NCBI RefSeq assembly: GCF_036924595.1
Contig: NZ_JAZHRV010000001.1
Coordinates: 5,022,001-5,086,000 of the forward strand
Direction: 5' to 3'
Source: Bradyrhizobium algeriense
GTDB taxonomy: Bacteria; Pseudomonadota; Alphaproteobacteria; Rhizobiales; Xanthobacteraceae
Length of the DNA: 64,000 bases
Shown here one piece after another: positions 45,433-54,243 of the stretch. Position numbers and translations under genes: made by a program. Every line of letters starts with the position of its first letter. Position 1 is the first letter of the stretch. The notes under the pieces are model-generated. The model was not told where the DNA came from. It saw only the letters and a program-made list of their open reading frames with translations, and searched no databases.

Positions 45433-45658
45433 ATGGCGTCGGCGCTGGGATACCACGGGACAGCAAACGTGATCGGAAAAGAGTATTTCGTGCGTCAAGC
45501 GGCGATCCTGTTTGGGTTGGCCAAAGGAACAACGGACCCCAAGATTTCCGCAGCTCTTTTTGGACAAAGCGGCCGATCTTAAGTTGCAAGTGGACGAACC
45601 AGGCGCGCCGCCTAACTCGAAGCCCCTCGCACCGGATATTGAGCCGCCCGCGACGTGA
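45433..45658 (+). pseudogene. Small conserved protein, frameshifted
   Basis: The first frame (45433-45582) reads VIGKEYFVRQAAILFGLAKG and TTDPKISAALF. The continuation LLDKAADLKLQVDEPGAPPN then SKPLAPDIEPPAT is in a second frame ending with TGA at 45656. Joined, they give a typical small rhizobial protein with the YxRQAxxL...LLxKAADLK pattern, so a single-base indel near 45557 breaks it. Confidence 0.5.
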
Positions 45659-46983
45659 CGGAAGGCCGCCTCCGTTGGCGGCCTCTTTCATTTGAAGCCA
45701 ACAGTCGTATGTCGGTTTTGGGCCTCAACCTCAACCGGTCGAGGCGCAGGATGCGCTTGAGATGTGCGAACAGCATCTCGATCTTCTTTCTTTGACGCCG
45801 CGATGTCACATAAGCCTCGGTCTTGGCGATGTCGCGTGCGACGTCTCGGGCGTTCTCGTGGATTGAACGTGGGACTTTGCGGGCTGGCATCTTCGGACAG
45901 CAACGTGGCTTGAGCTCGCAGGCGTCGCAGTCATGTTTGCTGGCGCGATAGAGCAGTGTTGTCCCATCATTCACCACGGTGCCGGTGGAAGCCAACACCT
46001 TGCCAGCCGGGCAGATGTAAACGTTGCTTTGCTGATGGTAGGCGAAGTCTTCCCGAGAGAACGTCCCGTCGGCACGGCCCGATTTATCAAAGACCGGAAT
46101 GTGCGGCTCGATCGCGCGCTCGTTGACCAACCAGCCCAGCATCTCGGCTGATCCATAGGCGCTGTCCGCGGCGATGCGATCAGGACAGAGTTCAAGGCGC
46201 TCTTCTGTCCGCTCGATCATGGTGCGTGCCGCACCGACCTCGGCTTGCCGGATAGCCCGCGTCGCCTCGACGTCGACGATGATCGCGGCCTTCAGGTCGA
46301 TCAGGTAGTTGTTGGCGTAGGCAAAGAAGGCATGGCCTTTGTGAGCGCCCGTCCATTGCGCGGCCGGATCCGACTTGGCAATGAACTTCGGTACCGTTTC
46401 GCTCGCCGCACCCCAGGCAGCCTCATCCAGGGTGTCGAGATACTCCCGGACGGATCGACGCGTCCTGGCAATGGTGCCCCAGTCAACATCATCGGACCCA
46501 GCAACAGCGCGCTGTTTGTTGGCGTCGGCTGCAATCAGACTGGCATCGACCGCAAACGCGGCGCCGTCGACCAACCCTTCTGCCATGCAGCGCTGCACCA
46601 CGGTCTCGAACAGTTTGCGCAACAGATCGCAATTGCGGAAGCGACCATGCCTGTTCTTGGAGAAAGGTCGAGTGGTCTGGTACCTCGCCATCAAGGCCGA
46701 GCCGACAGAACCAGCGGTAAGCAGGGTTCAAGTGCACCTCTTCGCACAAACGCCGCTCGGAACGAATGCCGTAGCAGTAGCCGACCAGCAACATCCTCAC
46801 GAGCAATTCGGGATCAATCGAGGGCCGGCCAGTGCAGCTGTAGAATGGCGCCAGCTGCCGCCGGACCTCCGACAAATCGACGAAGCGATCGATCGACCTC
46901 AGCAGGTGGGTGGCCGGAACGTGTCGCTCAAGTGAGAACTCGTAGAACAGCGCCGCTTGATCGACCTGCCGCTGACCCATCAT
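45612..46983 (-). pseudogene. IS1182-family transposase, frameshifted and 3'-altered
   Basis: The N-terminal part (from 46983) has the DUF772 domain: SLERHVPATHLLRSIDRFVD, GRPSIDPELLVRMLLVGYCY and VPDHSTF. The frame then changes near 46665; SKNRHGRFRNCDLLRKLFET, DGAAFAVDASLIAADANKQR, the second catalytic Asp in CPDRIAADSAYGSAEM, and RRQRKKIEMLFAHLKRILRL are in the second frame. The C-terminus ends in an untypical NERGRQRRRPSV stretch, so the 3' end seems joined to foreign sequence. One inserted base at TTTCTCC would explain the frameshift. Confidence 0.8.
45663..45684. terminator. Strong hairpin, possible terminator
   Basis: AGGCCGCC (45663-45670) and GGCGGCCT (45677-45684) form a perfect 8-bp stem with a 6-base loop, followed on the plus strand by CTTTCATTTG. 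It could end transcription from the small gene remnant upstream. The T-run is weak. Confidence 0.4.
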
Positions 46984-47060
46984 CGATTCAAGTCTCCACC
47001 CACAAGGAGAATGAATCAGCGATTTCCCTTGGCTTCAACAGGGTGTTTTTCAACACAATC
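45685..47060 (-). mobile_element. IS1182-like insertion sequence remnant
   Basis: The element carrying the broken transposase appears to end on the right at 47060 with TTTTTCAACACAATC, nearly the same as the inner-to-outer end of the 38.5-kb MITE-like element. A matching left end (GATTGTGTTG...) was not found, consistent with loss of that side. Left limit is approximate. Confidence 0.45.
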
Positions 47061-47228
47061 CGCCAAGAGCCGTCGTTCCATAACCGCTTGCGGCGCTTTG
47101 ATCGGGCGGCTGAACGGGAGCGTCGCCGCGACTAGGAGCGGCGTCTGGAGAACGCCAGAACCTTTAAGAGGGGCTGACCATATCTCATCCACCATTGTCT
47201 TGGCGAACTGCTAAACGGTGTAGACGCG

Positions 47229-47975
47229 TCGCCCATGCCAAACAGTTCAAGCGGCATCAGCGGAGTTGCGCATCCAGCGTTCCCGGCTCGGCCGGATCAT
47301 CCGCGACATCCGCCGCAAGATCGAAGGTCAGGATGCGCTTGAGGAGGCGTTCGCACTCCCGCTGAGCCGGGCCACGCAGATCCGCTCGCAGCAGCAGCGC
47401 CAGCGCGGCTGGAAGCTGTATTCCTTCCATGCCCCGGAGGTGGAGTGCATCGGCAAAGGCAAGGCTGCCGCGCCTTACGAGTTCGGCGTGACGGCCTCTA
47501 TTACGACCAACGACCAACAACCGGCCTGTCCCCGGCGGCCAGTTCGTGCTGCACGCCAAGGCGCTGCCGGATAATCCCTATGACGGCCACACGCTGCGGG
47601 ATGTCATCGAGGACACCGAGAAGCTCACCGGCTGCGTGATCGAGCGCGCCTATGTCGACAAAGGATACCGCGGTCACGATGCGCAAAATCCGCGCCGCGT
47701 CTTCATCTCGGGTCAGAAGCGCGGCGTCTTCGGCATCATCAAACGTGAACTGCGGCGCCGCTCCGCCATCGAGCCCGTGATCGCCTGAAGTCAGAGGCCA
47801 CCTCGGCCGCTGTTACCTCAAAGGCCGGGCCGGCGATGCAGCCAACGTAATCCTCTCCGCCGTCGGCTATAACTTCCGCCGTATCCTCGCCTGGCTGAGA
47901 GAGCTTTTGTGCCTGATCTTGATCCCCCTCTGGCCCGTGCTCGCCATCCCAGCCAGGTTCAATCCGGCTTCTTAA
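47229..47975 (+). pseudogene. IS5-family transposase, C-terminal remnant
   Basis: Pieces in successive frames give SRLGRIIRDIRRKIEG, RGWKLYSFHAPEVECIGKGK, GGQFVLHAKALPDNPYDGHT, ERAYVDKGYRGHDAQNPRRV, RGVFGIIKRELRRRSAIEPV and finally LSAVGYNFRRILAWLRELLC up to TAA 47973. These are the DDE region and C-terminus of an IS5-group transposase. At least three frameshifts are needed and the N-terminus is lost. Confidence 0.75.
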
Positions 47976-48257
47976 CGGACGACGACCCAATCTGCGACAT
48001 TGGGCAGCACTCAAGAAAGTGCACGATCTCACTTGATCGGCGGAATGGTTCGCCCAGGCGGCGATGTCCTGAGCCGACGCGCTTATGTTCAACTGCCGCA
48101 GCACGTCAGCGATGAGTTGCTTCACGTCCTGATGGCCACCGTTGTTGAAGGTGATGCGCGTGCCTTGTCCGTCGGGCAGTGGTGTGGCGGTCACGATCCT
48201 ATCCGTGTTGATGACGATGGGTTGATCGTCCGGTTGCGTGAACTGCACGAATGCCAT
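47739..48257 (-). CDS. Small conserved protein fused by read-through to an IS remnant (172 aa)
   Basis: The first 80 or so residues are ordinary protein: MAFVQFTQPDDQPIVINTDR, IVTATPLPDGQGTRITFNNG and QLIADVLRQLNISASAQDIA, a compact beta-hairpin plus helix fold similar in style to FlbD-like or small beta proteins. After about SADQVRSCTFLSA the frame enters the antisense of the IS5 remnant. So the natural stop has probably been removed by the insertion. Function of the original protein unknown. The gap 48258-48620 holds no gene. Confidence 0.55.
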   Translation of the reverse strand: MAFVQFTQPDDQPIVINTDRIVTATPLPDGQGTRITFNNGGHQDVKQLIADVLRQLNISASAQDIAAWANHSADQVRSCTFLSAAQCRRLGRRPLRSRIEPGWDGEHGPEGDQDQAQKLSQPGEDTAEVIADGGEDYVGCIAGPAFEVTAAEVASDFRRSRARWRSGAAVHV

Positions 48258-48620
48258 GAAAGATCGATCCTGCCTGTCGGGCGCGCGAGCCACGCGCGGC
48301 GCCCCGAAACCTGCGACGCGCGGGCGTCAAGGTCAAGCGACGCGCCGCCTCGCTTCCCGGTGAGGGCAGCACTCATCTACGCGGTTGCGGAACGACCGCT
48401 GTTGGCACAGATGCGAAGTGCGCGATGTCCGCTATTTGGTGGCTATCAGCGGAAAAACGGACGTCGCGGACATCGCGTTTGTGTAGATGCGGAGGTCATA
48501 CGAGGCGGGCCGCTGCTAGAGGTGGCGTGGCGGGCGCGGTAGAGAAGCTTGGCGAGCCGCCCAGGTTCCGCGTGGTTGCTGTGAGCGCATTTCTTCCCCG
48601 CACACAATCCGCGGGCGGTT

Positions 48621-49055
48621 TTACTGCGTCAGATATTTATATGCGACAATCAGAGCCACCATGCTCGCGAAAATCAGCAGTGCCGAGAGGGATTTTCGGA
48701 TCATTTGCCTCGTCGAATGGCGTGCAGCCGATGGAGCGGGCTGAGGTTTAGGCCGTCTCTGGAAGCGCACGACTTCGCCCTCTGTCGTTGGTGTGCGGGC
48801 CTTTGGTTCCGGCGCCGCGCCCACGCCTCCCATCTCGCTGTAATAAGCGCTGTAGACCTCGCGAACGGCCAGGGCCGTGGACTCGGCCTCGCTCATCGTC
48901 TTGAGTCGGGTTCGATAGTTAGTCAGAAAGCCCTGTGCGTTTGACGGAAGGTCATCGAAACCACCGAGCTTGGCCATCATGAGCCAAGTGGCAAAATCCG
49001 CCTCGGCTTTCGTGCGAGCTTTCTTGGCGATACTGGCGTTGGAGCTAGAGGACAT
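48621..49055 (-). CDS. Hypothetical protein with a C-terminal membrane anchor (144 aa)
   Basis: From ATG 49055 the chain starts MSSSSNASIAKKARTKAEAD, continues with a helical soluble part (FDDLPSNAQGFLTNYRTRLK) and a Pro/Arg-rich linker (RFQRRPKPQPAPSAARHSTR), and ends with one membrane segment (ALLIFASMVALIVAYKYLTQ). This is a tail-anchored topology. The in-frame start at 49082 adds nine residues without support. Function unknown. Confidence 0.62.
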   Translation of the reverse strand: MSSSSNASIAKKARTKAEADFATWLMMAKLGGFDDLPSNAQGFLTNYRTRLKTMSEAESTALAVREVYSAYYSEMGGVGAAPEPKARTPTTEGEVVRFQRRPKPQPAPSAARHSTRQMIRKSLSALLIFASMVALIVAYKYLTQ

Positions 49056-49228
49056 GGTGGTCCGATTGGTTCGCCCGCCCAAACTCGCCGGCGTTCATGG
49101 CGATCGTTGGACAGTTCGCTTAGGTATCTCGGTTGACCTCGCGCCTGGCTTGGCGCGCCAGGATTTGCCCTGGCGCTGAAGCCGCCAAGCGCGCTGGACC
49201 AAATTAAGGGGCTTGCCGGCCCGCATCG

Positions 49229-49882
49229 TTGATCCGACCAATCTACTCCTTTGCCGAAGTCGTGTATCTTGAACGAGCCGAAAAGCTCGCTCATAAAACC
49301 GTCATTGAAAGGTTGGTGGCCGTGGTCCAAAGCAAAAATGCCTCGCCAACTTGGAACGATGTTAGGACCGTGCTCTTAGACTTCAATCGCGCAGGCCTTC
49401 GGGGGCTCGTGCAAGACCTCTACACTGCGAGCAAAGACAACCGAGCATTCTTGCACGCCCGCTTGGGCTTGGGTCATGATCAGCTCCAGCCCTTCAAAGC
49501 AAATATTTCTACCTGGATATGCCCAGACTTAATGAACGACCAATCCGTGTCGGTTTCAAAAGCCAAGAAGGCGATTGCGCACTACAAGAAAGCGATTGGT
49601 CGCCCCGAGGGGATGGCGGAGCTGTCGATATTTTATTGCGAAGAGGCATTCGGCTTTCTAGAATCCTGCAGCATGGAAGATGAGAGCTACTTTGCTGCTC
49701 TGATCCGCATGTATGGACGGTCCCTCGAATTTGTATCGAGCCTACCTGCTGCCGAGCGCGCCACCTATCTCGAGCGTCTCGACAAGCTTAGATCACGCGG
49801 GAGCCACGTCGGCTGGGGGGTTCAGGATGAACTCAATAGCCTTTGGTACGCTGCCGCTCTGGGCGAGCAACAGAGTGAATGA
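49229..49882 (+). CDS. Hypothetical protein, DUF6155-like (217 aa)
   Basis: A well-formed soluble protein: FNRAGLRGLVQDLYTASKDN, RAFLHARLGLGHDQLQPFKA, VSVSKAKKAIAHYKKAIGRP and MAELSIFYCEEAFGFLESCS. The order is like the DUF6155 family (a helical protein of unknown function), but this is a judgement by eye. The first 20-30 residues may be outside the natural start. The gene is intact and stands alone. Confidence 0.65.
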   Translation: MIRPIYSFAEVVYLERAEKLAHKTVIERLVAVVQSKNASPTWNDVRTVLLDFNRAGLRGLVQDLYTASKDNRAFLHARLGLGHDQLQPFKANISTWICPDLMNDQSVSVSKAKKAIAHYKKAIGRPEGMAELSIFYCEEAFGFLESCSMEDESYFAALIRMYGRSLEFVSSLPAAERATYLERLDKLRSRGSHVGWGVQDELNSLWYAAALGEQQSE

Positions 49883-49989
49883 CGACTCCTTCTGTTGGAT
49901 GAGGTAATCGACGAAGCGGCGCGAACCTTGAAGCAGCGGGTGGGTTGCCGGTGGTGGAGCGTGCGCGCTGGATCTAGGAGTAACGCGAC

Positions 49990-50150
49990 TTAAACTTCCC
50001 GTCCTACTGCGAACAGCTTTCGGAATAATGCTTCGGACTGGCGCAGGCCTTCGTCAGTGAATACGACGGATTTAGCTTTGTGCGCGATCAGCTTGGTCTC
50101 GCTATCATTTCGGCCTTCAGAAAGCTGAAGTAGTTCGTTTGCCAGTTCCT
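49990..50150 (-). pseudogene. DUF6429-like C-terminal fragment
   Basis: The stretch HKAKSVVFTDEGLRQSEALF then RKLFAVGREV is the typical C-terminus of the small DUF6429 proteins (about 80 residues, SKAKSVVLTEEG). The preceding part is unrelated sequence, so only the last 40 residues are left. Confidence 0.55.
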
Positions 50151-50309
50151 GACTGGCACGGATCTGTGCGCTATTATGAATACACGCCCCATGGCGATGC
50201 CATCCCCGTGCGGCGCGTCTCGAAGCCGCCAACAAGCAGCTCGGCACGACTCACATAGAGACAACCGCTCGGTGAGCTCGCGGCCATTATTGCGCACATT
50301 GGAGGTCTC

Positions 50310-50585
50310 ATGCGATTCATTTTCCGTGTTCTCGCCGCAGCCGTGGTTCTCCTCTTCTATCTCCCCGTGATCTCGGGAGTCACGCTTGCGATTGCTGATG
50401 CGACTGGCGGGGTGCCGGGCACTCTCACCGGCTGGTGGAAGTATATCGGCGATGTGATCGCCGAAGGCGCTGGCTTTTCTGCAAGCTACAAAGAGAACAT
50501 GTTCACTATATGGGGCATCGCCGCGCTCCTCAGTGTCATCGGTCACACACTGCTTTCGGTTTCGAGGACGTGGATGCATCGATGA
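50310..50585 (+). CDS. Small membrane protein (91 aa)
   Basis: A hydrophobic N-terminus (FRVLAAAVVLLFYLPVISGV) and a second membrane segment (MFTIWGIAALLSVIGHTLLS) flank a polar loop GWWKYIGDVIAEGAGFSASY. GGAGG is 7 bases before ATG 50310. No family is recognised. Intact, in a region of decayed genes. Confidence 0.6.
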   Translation: MRFIFRVLAAAVVLLFYLPVISGVTLAIADATGGVPGTLTGWWKYIGDVIAEGAGFSASYKENMFTIWGIAALLSVIGHTLLSVSRTWMHR

Positions 50586-50686
50586 GGAATTTCGGAAGCC
50601 CCGCTACTTGCCTTAACGCAACCCGAAGGGAATGACTGCGCGGTCGTACGCCAGATCGCTCGCGGCCTGCGAGGCTGTCCGCTTGT

Positions 50687-50756
50687 GGCACTTTTGATAA
50701 ATGCCGGACCGGCCCTGATGATGTCCGTTTCCGGGTAAGACCGGAAGTGGTCGGCC
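50687..50756 (+). repeat. Dispersed repeat, copy 1
   Basis: About 70 bp ending GGTAAGACCGGAAGTGGTCG; the copies at 52665-52734 and 53264-53333 share the same series of motifs: xTTTTGxxAxxTGCCGxxCGG, then TCCGCTTATCGGGG, then AGACCGGAAGTGGTCGGCC. After this copy follow CTTTTGACCCATCT and similar decayed pieces. No coding function. Confidence 0.6.
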
Positions 50757-50843
50757 GACGTTCAAACCGGTGCTTTTGACCCATCTCCGACATCGGTTTT
50801 CGGGACAGACTCGCTCACACGTTACAGGCGGCGGCTCTCCGGT

Positions 50844-51620
50844 TCAAAGGCCGCTGAACCAGTTGTAGCCTTCATCTTCCCAGTAGCCGCCGGTGTAATT
50901 ATTGAGCACGACAAGCCCGATAACGTGCTTAGGATTTTTGAAGCCGAGCTTGGTCGGAATGCGCACGCGCATGGGAAAGCCGTATTTCGGCGGCAGGACC
51001 TCTCCATCGTACTTGAAGGTCAGCTGCGTCTGCGGATGCAGCGCCGTGGCCATATCGATGGAGCTCGAATAGCCTTCGGCGCAGGTGAAATGCACGTACT
51101 TTGCCCGTGTATCGGCGCCAATCCGGCGGAGAAATTCGCGAAGCGGCGTTCCCGTCCATTTTCCAATTGCGCTCCAGCCCTCGATGCAGACAAGGCGGGT
51201 GATCTGCGTCTCCTGGGGCAGCGCGTACAGCCGATCGAGTGTCCATGGCCGCTTGTCGTCGACCAAACCGTCGATCAAGAGTTTGTATTCGTCTTCGTCG
51301 ATATCGGGTGCGTTCTCCTCGCGATAATACGCATTGAACGGGAAAGGACGCGTGATCGCGGTTTCTGGATAGGTCGGTGCAAGTCGGTTCGGGTTGAACA
51401 ACCACGCCTGCACACGATCATTGAAGCGAGACACGATGCGCAGCGCATTCTCAGCCGACGGCCCATCGATGACGTCGCATCCGGTCAGAAAGGCGAGCGC
51501 ACCGACGCTTGCGCCTGCCCGCAGGAAGGCGCGACGGCTTGGCTCTGGCAGGAGTTTGGCAGCGTCCTTGGCGACGAGTTCGGCATCGATCCCGGGAACC
51601 GAGGATATCGAACAAGACAT
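50844..51620 (-). CDS. YedY/MsrP-like molybdopterin oxidoreductase (258 aa)
   Basis: Sulfite-oxidase-fold enzyme. The Mo-ligand cysteine is C145 in TRLVCIEGWSAIGKW, and the family motifs VHFTCAEGYSSSIDMATAL and GFPMRVRIPTKLGFKNPK follow. The N-terminus carries a Tat-like signal SRRAFLRAGASVGALAFL (R29, R30) with a lipobox LTGC, so it is probably exported folded and may be lipid-anchored. GAGGAGACC is the ribosome site for ATG 51620. The usual partner, a cytochrome b-type membrane subunit, is not next to it; the gap 51621-51922 contains no intact gene. Confidence 0.87.
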   Translation of the reverse strand: MSCSISSVPGIDAELVAKDAAKLLPEPSRRAFLRAGASVGALAFLTGCDVIDGPSAENALRIVSRFNDRVQAWLFNPNRLAPTYPETAITRPFPFNAYYREENAPDIDEDEYKLLIDGLVDDKRPWTLDRLYALPQETQITRLVCIEGWSAIGKWTGTPLREFLRRIGADTRAKYVHFTCAEGYSSSIDMATALHPQTQLTFKYDGEVLPPKYGFPMRVRIPTKLGFKNPKHVIGLVVLNNYTGGYWEDEGYNWFSGL

Positions 51621-51922
51621 CTCTGGTCTCCTCAGAGGCCACAGATTGCTACGCCTATCATGGCAACCATCGCGACGGCGTGATCTCAATGGATCAAGCA
51701 CATGTACCGGCTCTTCCGCGAAAGCCGGCCGCCAAGGGTTGCGTCCACCATGCTTCCTAGTTCCGACATGGGCAATATGGTAAGGTAAGCTACCTTTAAC
51801 AAGGCCGCAGGGATCGGCGAAATCCCCTCGAAAACCCTAGCACGAAATGAAATTGACCCCGGGTCATCGAGGGTCATCCTGCTGCCTCCAAAACCAGTGC
51901 TCCAAAGCATCAGGAGGAAGCG

Positions 51923-52543
51923 ATGTCTCGCACCATAGCGTGTTCGCTGCGAATGATCGGTTTTGCCGCCATTCTGGCGGCGCCCGTGGCATGGACTCAG
52001 GAGGCTCCGCCCGTCCGCGTGCGCGGAACCATCGAAGGTATCATTGATAGCGCGATCTATGTGGTTAAGACGCGCGATGGAGCCGAACTAAAGGTGACGC
52101 TTCCCGAAAAGCCGCAGATCGCCGGCATTGTCAAGGCGTCGCTTTCCGATATCAAGGAGGGCTCGTTTGTGGGCGTCACCGCCATGCCGAAGCCCGACGG
52201 CAGCCTGAGCGCACTCGAAGTACACATTTTCCCCGAGGCCATGCGCGGGACCGGCGAAGGACACTATCCGTGGGATCTTCGGCCCCAGAGCACGATGACG
52301 AACGCGAACGTTGAACAGATCGCTGCCGCTGTTGATGGGCGCACGTTGACTTTGAAATACAAGGACGAGGAGAAGAAAATCTTCGTCCCGGCGGATGCAC
52401 CCATCGTCGCTTACGTCCCGGGAGACATGAGCGATCTCAGGCCTGGCGCAAAAGTCCTCATCATCGCGGCCAAGCAGCCTGATGGAACACTGCAGGGTCG
52501 CGCTTGGCGCGTCGGTCGCGATGGACTAATGCCACCAATGTGA
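51923..52543 (+). CDS. Exported DUF5666-like protein (206 aa)
   Basis: AGGAGGAAG precedes ATG 51923. Signal peptide about residues 1-25 (MIGFAAILAAPVAWTQ). The mature part is made of two short OB-like beta domains: RVRGTIEGIIDSAIYVVKTR, LKVTLPEKPQIAGIVKASLS, and again VEQIAAAVDGRTLTLKYKDE, ending LQGRAWRVGRDGLMPPM. The repetition suggests an internal duplication. Periplasmic, function unknown. Divergent from the molybdoenzyme gene, so a shared control region is possible. Confidence 0.75.
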   Translation: MSRTIACSLRMIGFAAILAAPVAWTQEAPPVRVRGTIEGIIDSAIYVVKTRDGAELKVTLPEKPQIAGIVKASLSDIKEGSFVGVTAMPKPDGSLSALEVHIFPEAMRGTGEGHYPWDLRPQSTMTNANVEQIAAAVDGRTLTLKYKDEEKKIFVPADAPIVAYVPGDMSDLRPGAKVLIIAAKQPDGTLQGRAWRVGRDGLMPPM

Positions 52544-52664
52544 CTGCAGCATGAGCGAGAAGGTCCGAGTGAGTAGCTTTTTCCTGTGAAGCCCGTGACG
52601 GGGCACGCGGACGGGGACCAGGCGGCAGCGCCAAACGGCGGCGAGAGTTGGCACATCCGGTTAT

Positions 52665-52734
52665 GTCACTTTTGCGAAGTGCCGACCGGCACGGAGATTG
52701 TCCGCTTATCGGGGCAGACCGGAAGAGGTCGGCC
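52665..52734 (+). repeat. Dispersed repeat, copy 2
   Basis: Carries TTTTGCGAAGTGCCGACCGG, then TCCGCTTATCGGGGCAGACC and GGAAGAGGTCGGCC. It corresponds to the copies at 50687 and 53264. It lies in the gap 52544-52871, which otherwise has no gene. Confidence 0.6.
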
Positions 52735-52871
52735 CAAATTTTTGGGTCGCCGATTTCACGACATATTGGTCGACTTCTCTCCCGTAAAGGCGCACCGTTC
52801 CTGTGACGCTTGAACTGACGCGTCCCAACGTTTGCGTAAACTTATCCAAACCACACTCGAGGCCGCCTAAC

Positions 52872-53153
52872 ATGCGCGCCCCAGACCCCGTCGTAACGTT
52901 AATTGTAGTTCTCGTAATCGGCCTCGCCGCTGGCTTTCTGTTCGACCGGCTTGCGGGGCCGTCATGGCTTGCTCGTCAATTCTCCGGATCAACCCGCGGC
53001 ATCGTCACAAGCGCGTTGGTGGGTATTGCGGGCGCGTTGATTGGCTATCACATCGCGGTGCTTCTCGCGCTCGGCGGCGGGATAGTGACGTCGGTAATTG
53101 CAGCGGCGCTCGGGGCGACTGTGGTGCTGTTCGCTTGGCGGATGGCTAAATAA
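52872..53153 (+). CDS. GlsB/YeaQ/YmgE-family stress membrane protein (93 aa)
   Basis: Three membrane segments with the glycine-rich pattern of the transglycosylase-associated family: VVTLIVVLVIGLAAGFLFDR, GIVTSALVGIAGALIGYHIA and GGGIVTSVIAAALGATVVLF. Family members are short hydrophobic proteins induced by general stress and biofilm conditions. ATG 52872 is preferred; the frame is open back to 52803 without hydrophobic character. Confidence 0.78.
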   Translation: MRAPDPVVTLIVVLVIGLAAGFLFDRLAGPSWLARQFSGSTRGIVTSALVGIAGALIGYHIAVLLALGGGIVTSVIAAALGATVVLFAWRMAK

Positions 53154-53263
53154 TAAAAATATTTCTGCCCGTGGCACAAAACTACCGTGCCAACCCGTTC
53201 GACAAATGTCCGATTTCGAGGGAGGAACGGTCATTCGGCCGACGCCGCCTAAGGGCTGAGGTT

Positions 53264-53333
53264 TGGCCCGTTTGAGACATGCCGACGGACGCTGAAATCG
53301 TCCGCTTATCGGGGTAGGTCGGAAGTGATCGCC
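53264..53333 (+). repeat. Dispersed repeat, copy 3
   Basis: Contains TGCCGACGGACGCTG, TCCGCTTATCGGGGTAGGTC and GGAAGTGATCGCC, aligned with copies 1 and 2, followed by CTTTTGACACGAAGCGGAC. It lies in the 53154-53520 gap between the stress protein and the transporter operon; no gene there. Confidence 0.6.
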
Positions 53334-53520
53334 AGACGGTTAAAACGACGCTTTTGACACGAAGCGGACGACGATTGGGGAGCAACCCGCTGTACTGCTT
53401 TGACGGTCGCGGCACGAAACAACCCCTCGGTGTTGCGCGCCAGCACCCTCGTCGTTGCTGGGCCAATTGACTGTCGCACAGCCGACCAGATCGCCGCATC
53501 AGCTCAACAAGTGAGAACCA

Positions 53521-54243
53521 TTATCCAAAGTACGCCTCGTGCACTTGCTTCGTTTGACTGAGCTCGCGTGGCTCGCCAGCGGCGACGACGCGGCCCTTGG
53601 AGAGGACGTAGCCGTAGTCGGAGATCGCGAGCGTCTGGTGGACGTTTTGTTCGACCAGGAATACGGTGATGCCCTGCTGGTTGATGCGGCGGATGATATT
53701 GAAGTTCTCCCGCACCAGGATGGGCGCGAGGCCGAGCGAAGGCTCGTCGATGAGGAGAAGCTTCGGCGCGCCCATGAGTCCCCGGCCAATCGAGACCATC
53801 GCCTGCTCGCCCCCCGACATGGTGCCGGCAAGCTGATCGCGGCGCTCGCTGAGCCGCGGAAAGGTGGCATAGACATGCGCCAAGCGCTGCGCAACAGCCG
53901 CGTCCGATGTCTCCTGATAAGCGCCGATGCGCAGATTTTCTTCGACCGTGAGCTTTGCGAATACCCGCCGACCTTCGGGAATACAGGCAATGCCGGCCGC
54001 GATCACTCGGTGGGTCGGGAGTCCCGCAAGGTCCACACCGCCGAATTGGATGCTGCCCCTGTTCGGTGGCGTCAGTCCGAGGATCGAGCGGATCAACGTG
54101 GTCTTGCCGGAGCCGTTGGAACCGAGGAGACAGGTGATCTTGCCCGACGCTGCCGTCAGCGAGACGTTCTCCAGCACGTTGGCCTGATCATAGGCGGTGG
54201 AGACGCCTTCGATCACGAGCGCGTTGGCCTCGTGGTTTGTCAT
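53521..54243 (-). CDS. livF: LIV-type ABC transporter ATP-binding protein, LivF-like (240 aa)
   Basis: The smaller of the two ATPases. Walker A GSNGSGKT is at about residues 39-46, the signature TMSGGEQAMV, Walker B LLLIDEPSLGLAP and the switch histidine region VEQNVHQTL. VAAGEPREL is a usual LivF ending. Its ATG overlaps the stop of the LivG-like gene by 4 bases. The substrate of the whole system could be branched-chain amino acids, other amino acids or amides; the family name is used only for the architecture. Confidence 0.92.
   Translation of the reverse strand: MTNHEANALVIEGVSTAYDQANVLENVSLTAASGKITCLLGSNGSGKTTLIRSILGLTPPNRGSIQFGGVDLAGLPTHRVIAAGIACIPEGRRVFAKLTVEENLRIGAYQETSDAAVAQRLAHVYATFPRLSERRDQLAGTMSGGEQAMVSIGRGLMGAPKLLLIDEPSLGLAPILVRENFNIIRRINQQGITVFLVEQNVHQTLAISDYGYVLSKGRVVAAGEPRELSQTKQVHEAYFG

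Noticed and set aside
45612..46983. Programmed frameshift in the IS1182-like transposase
   Set aside because: The shift site TTTCTCC is not a typical slippery heptamer and IS1182 transposases are normally one frame; the 3' end is also altered, so decay is the simpler reading.
27472..53500. Symbiosis island with nod/nif genes
   Set aside because: The island-like region has no nod, nif, fix or type III secretion genes and I saw no convincing nod-box, so only a generic decayed accessory region is claimed.
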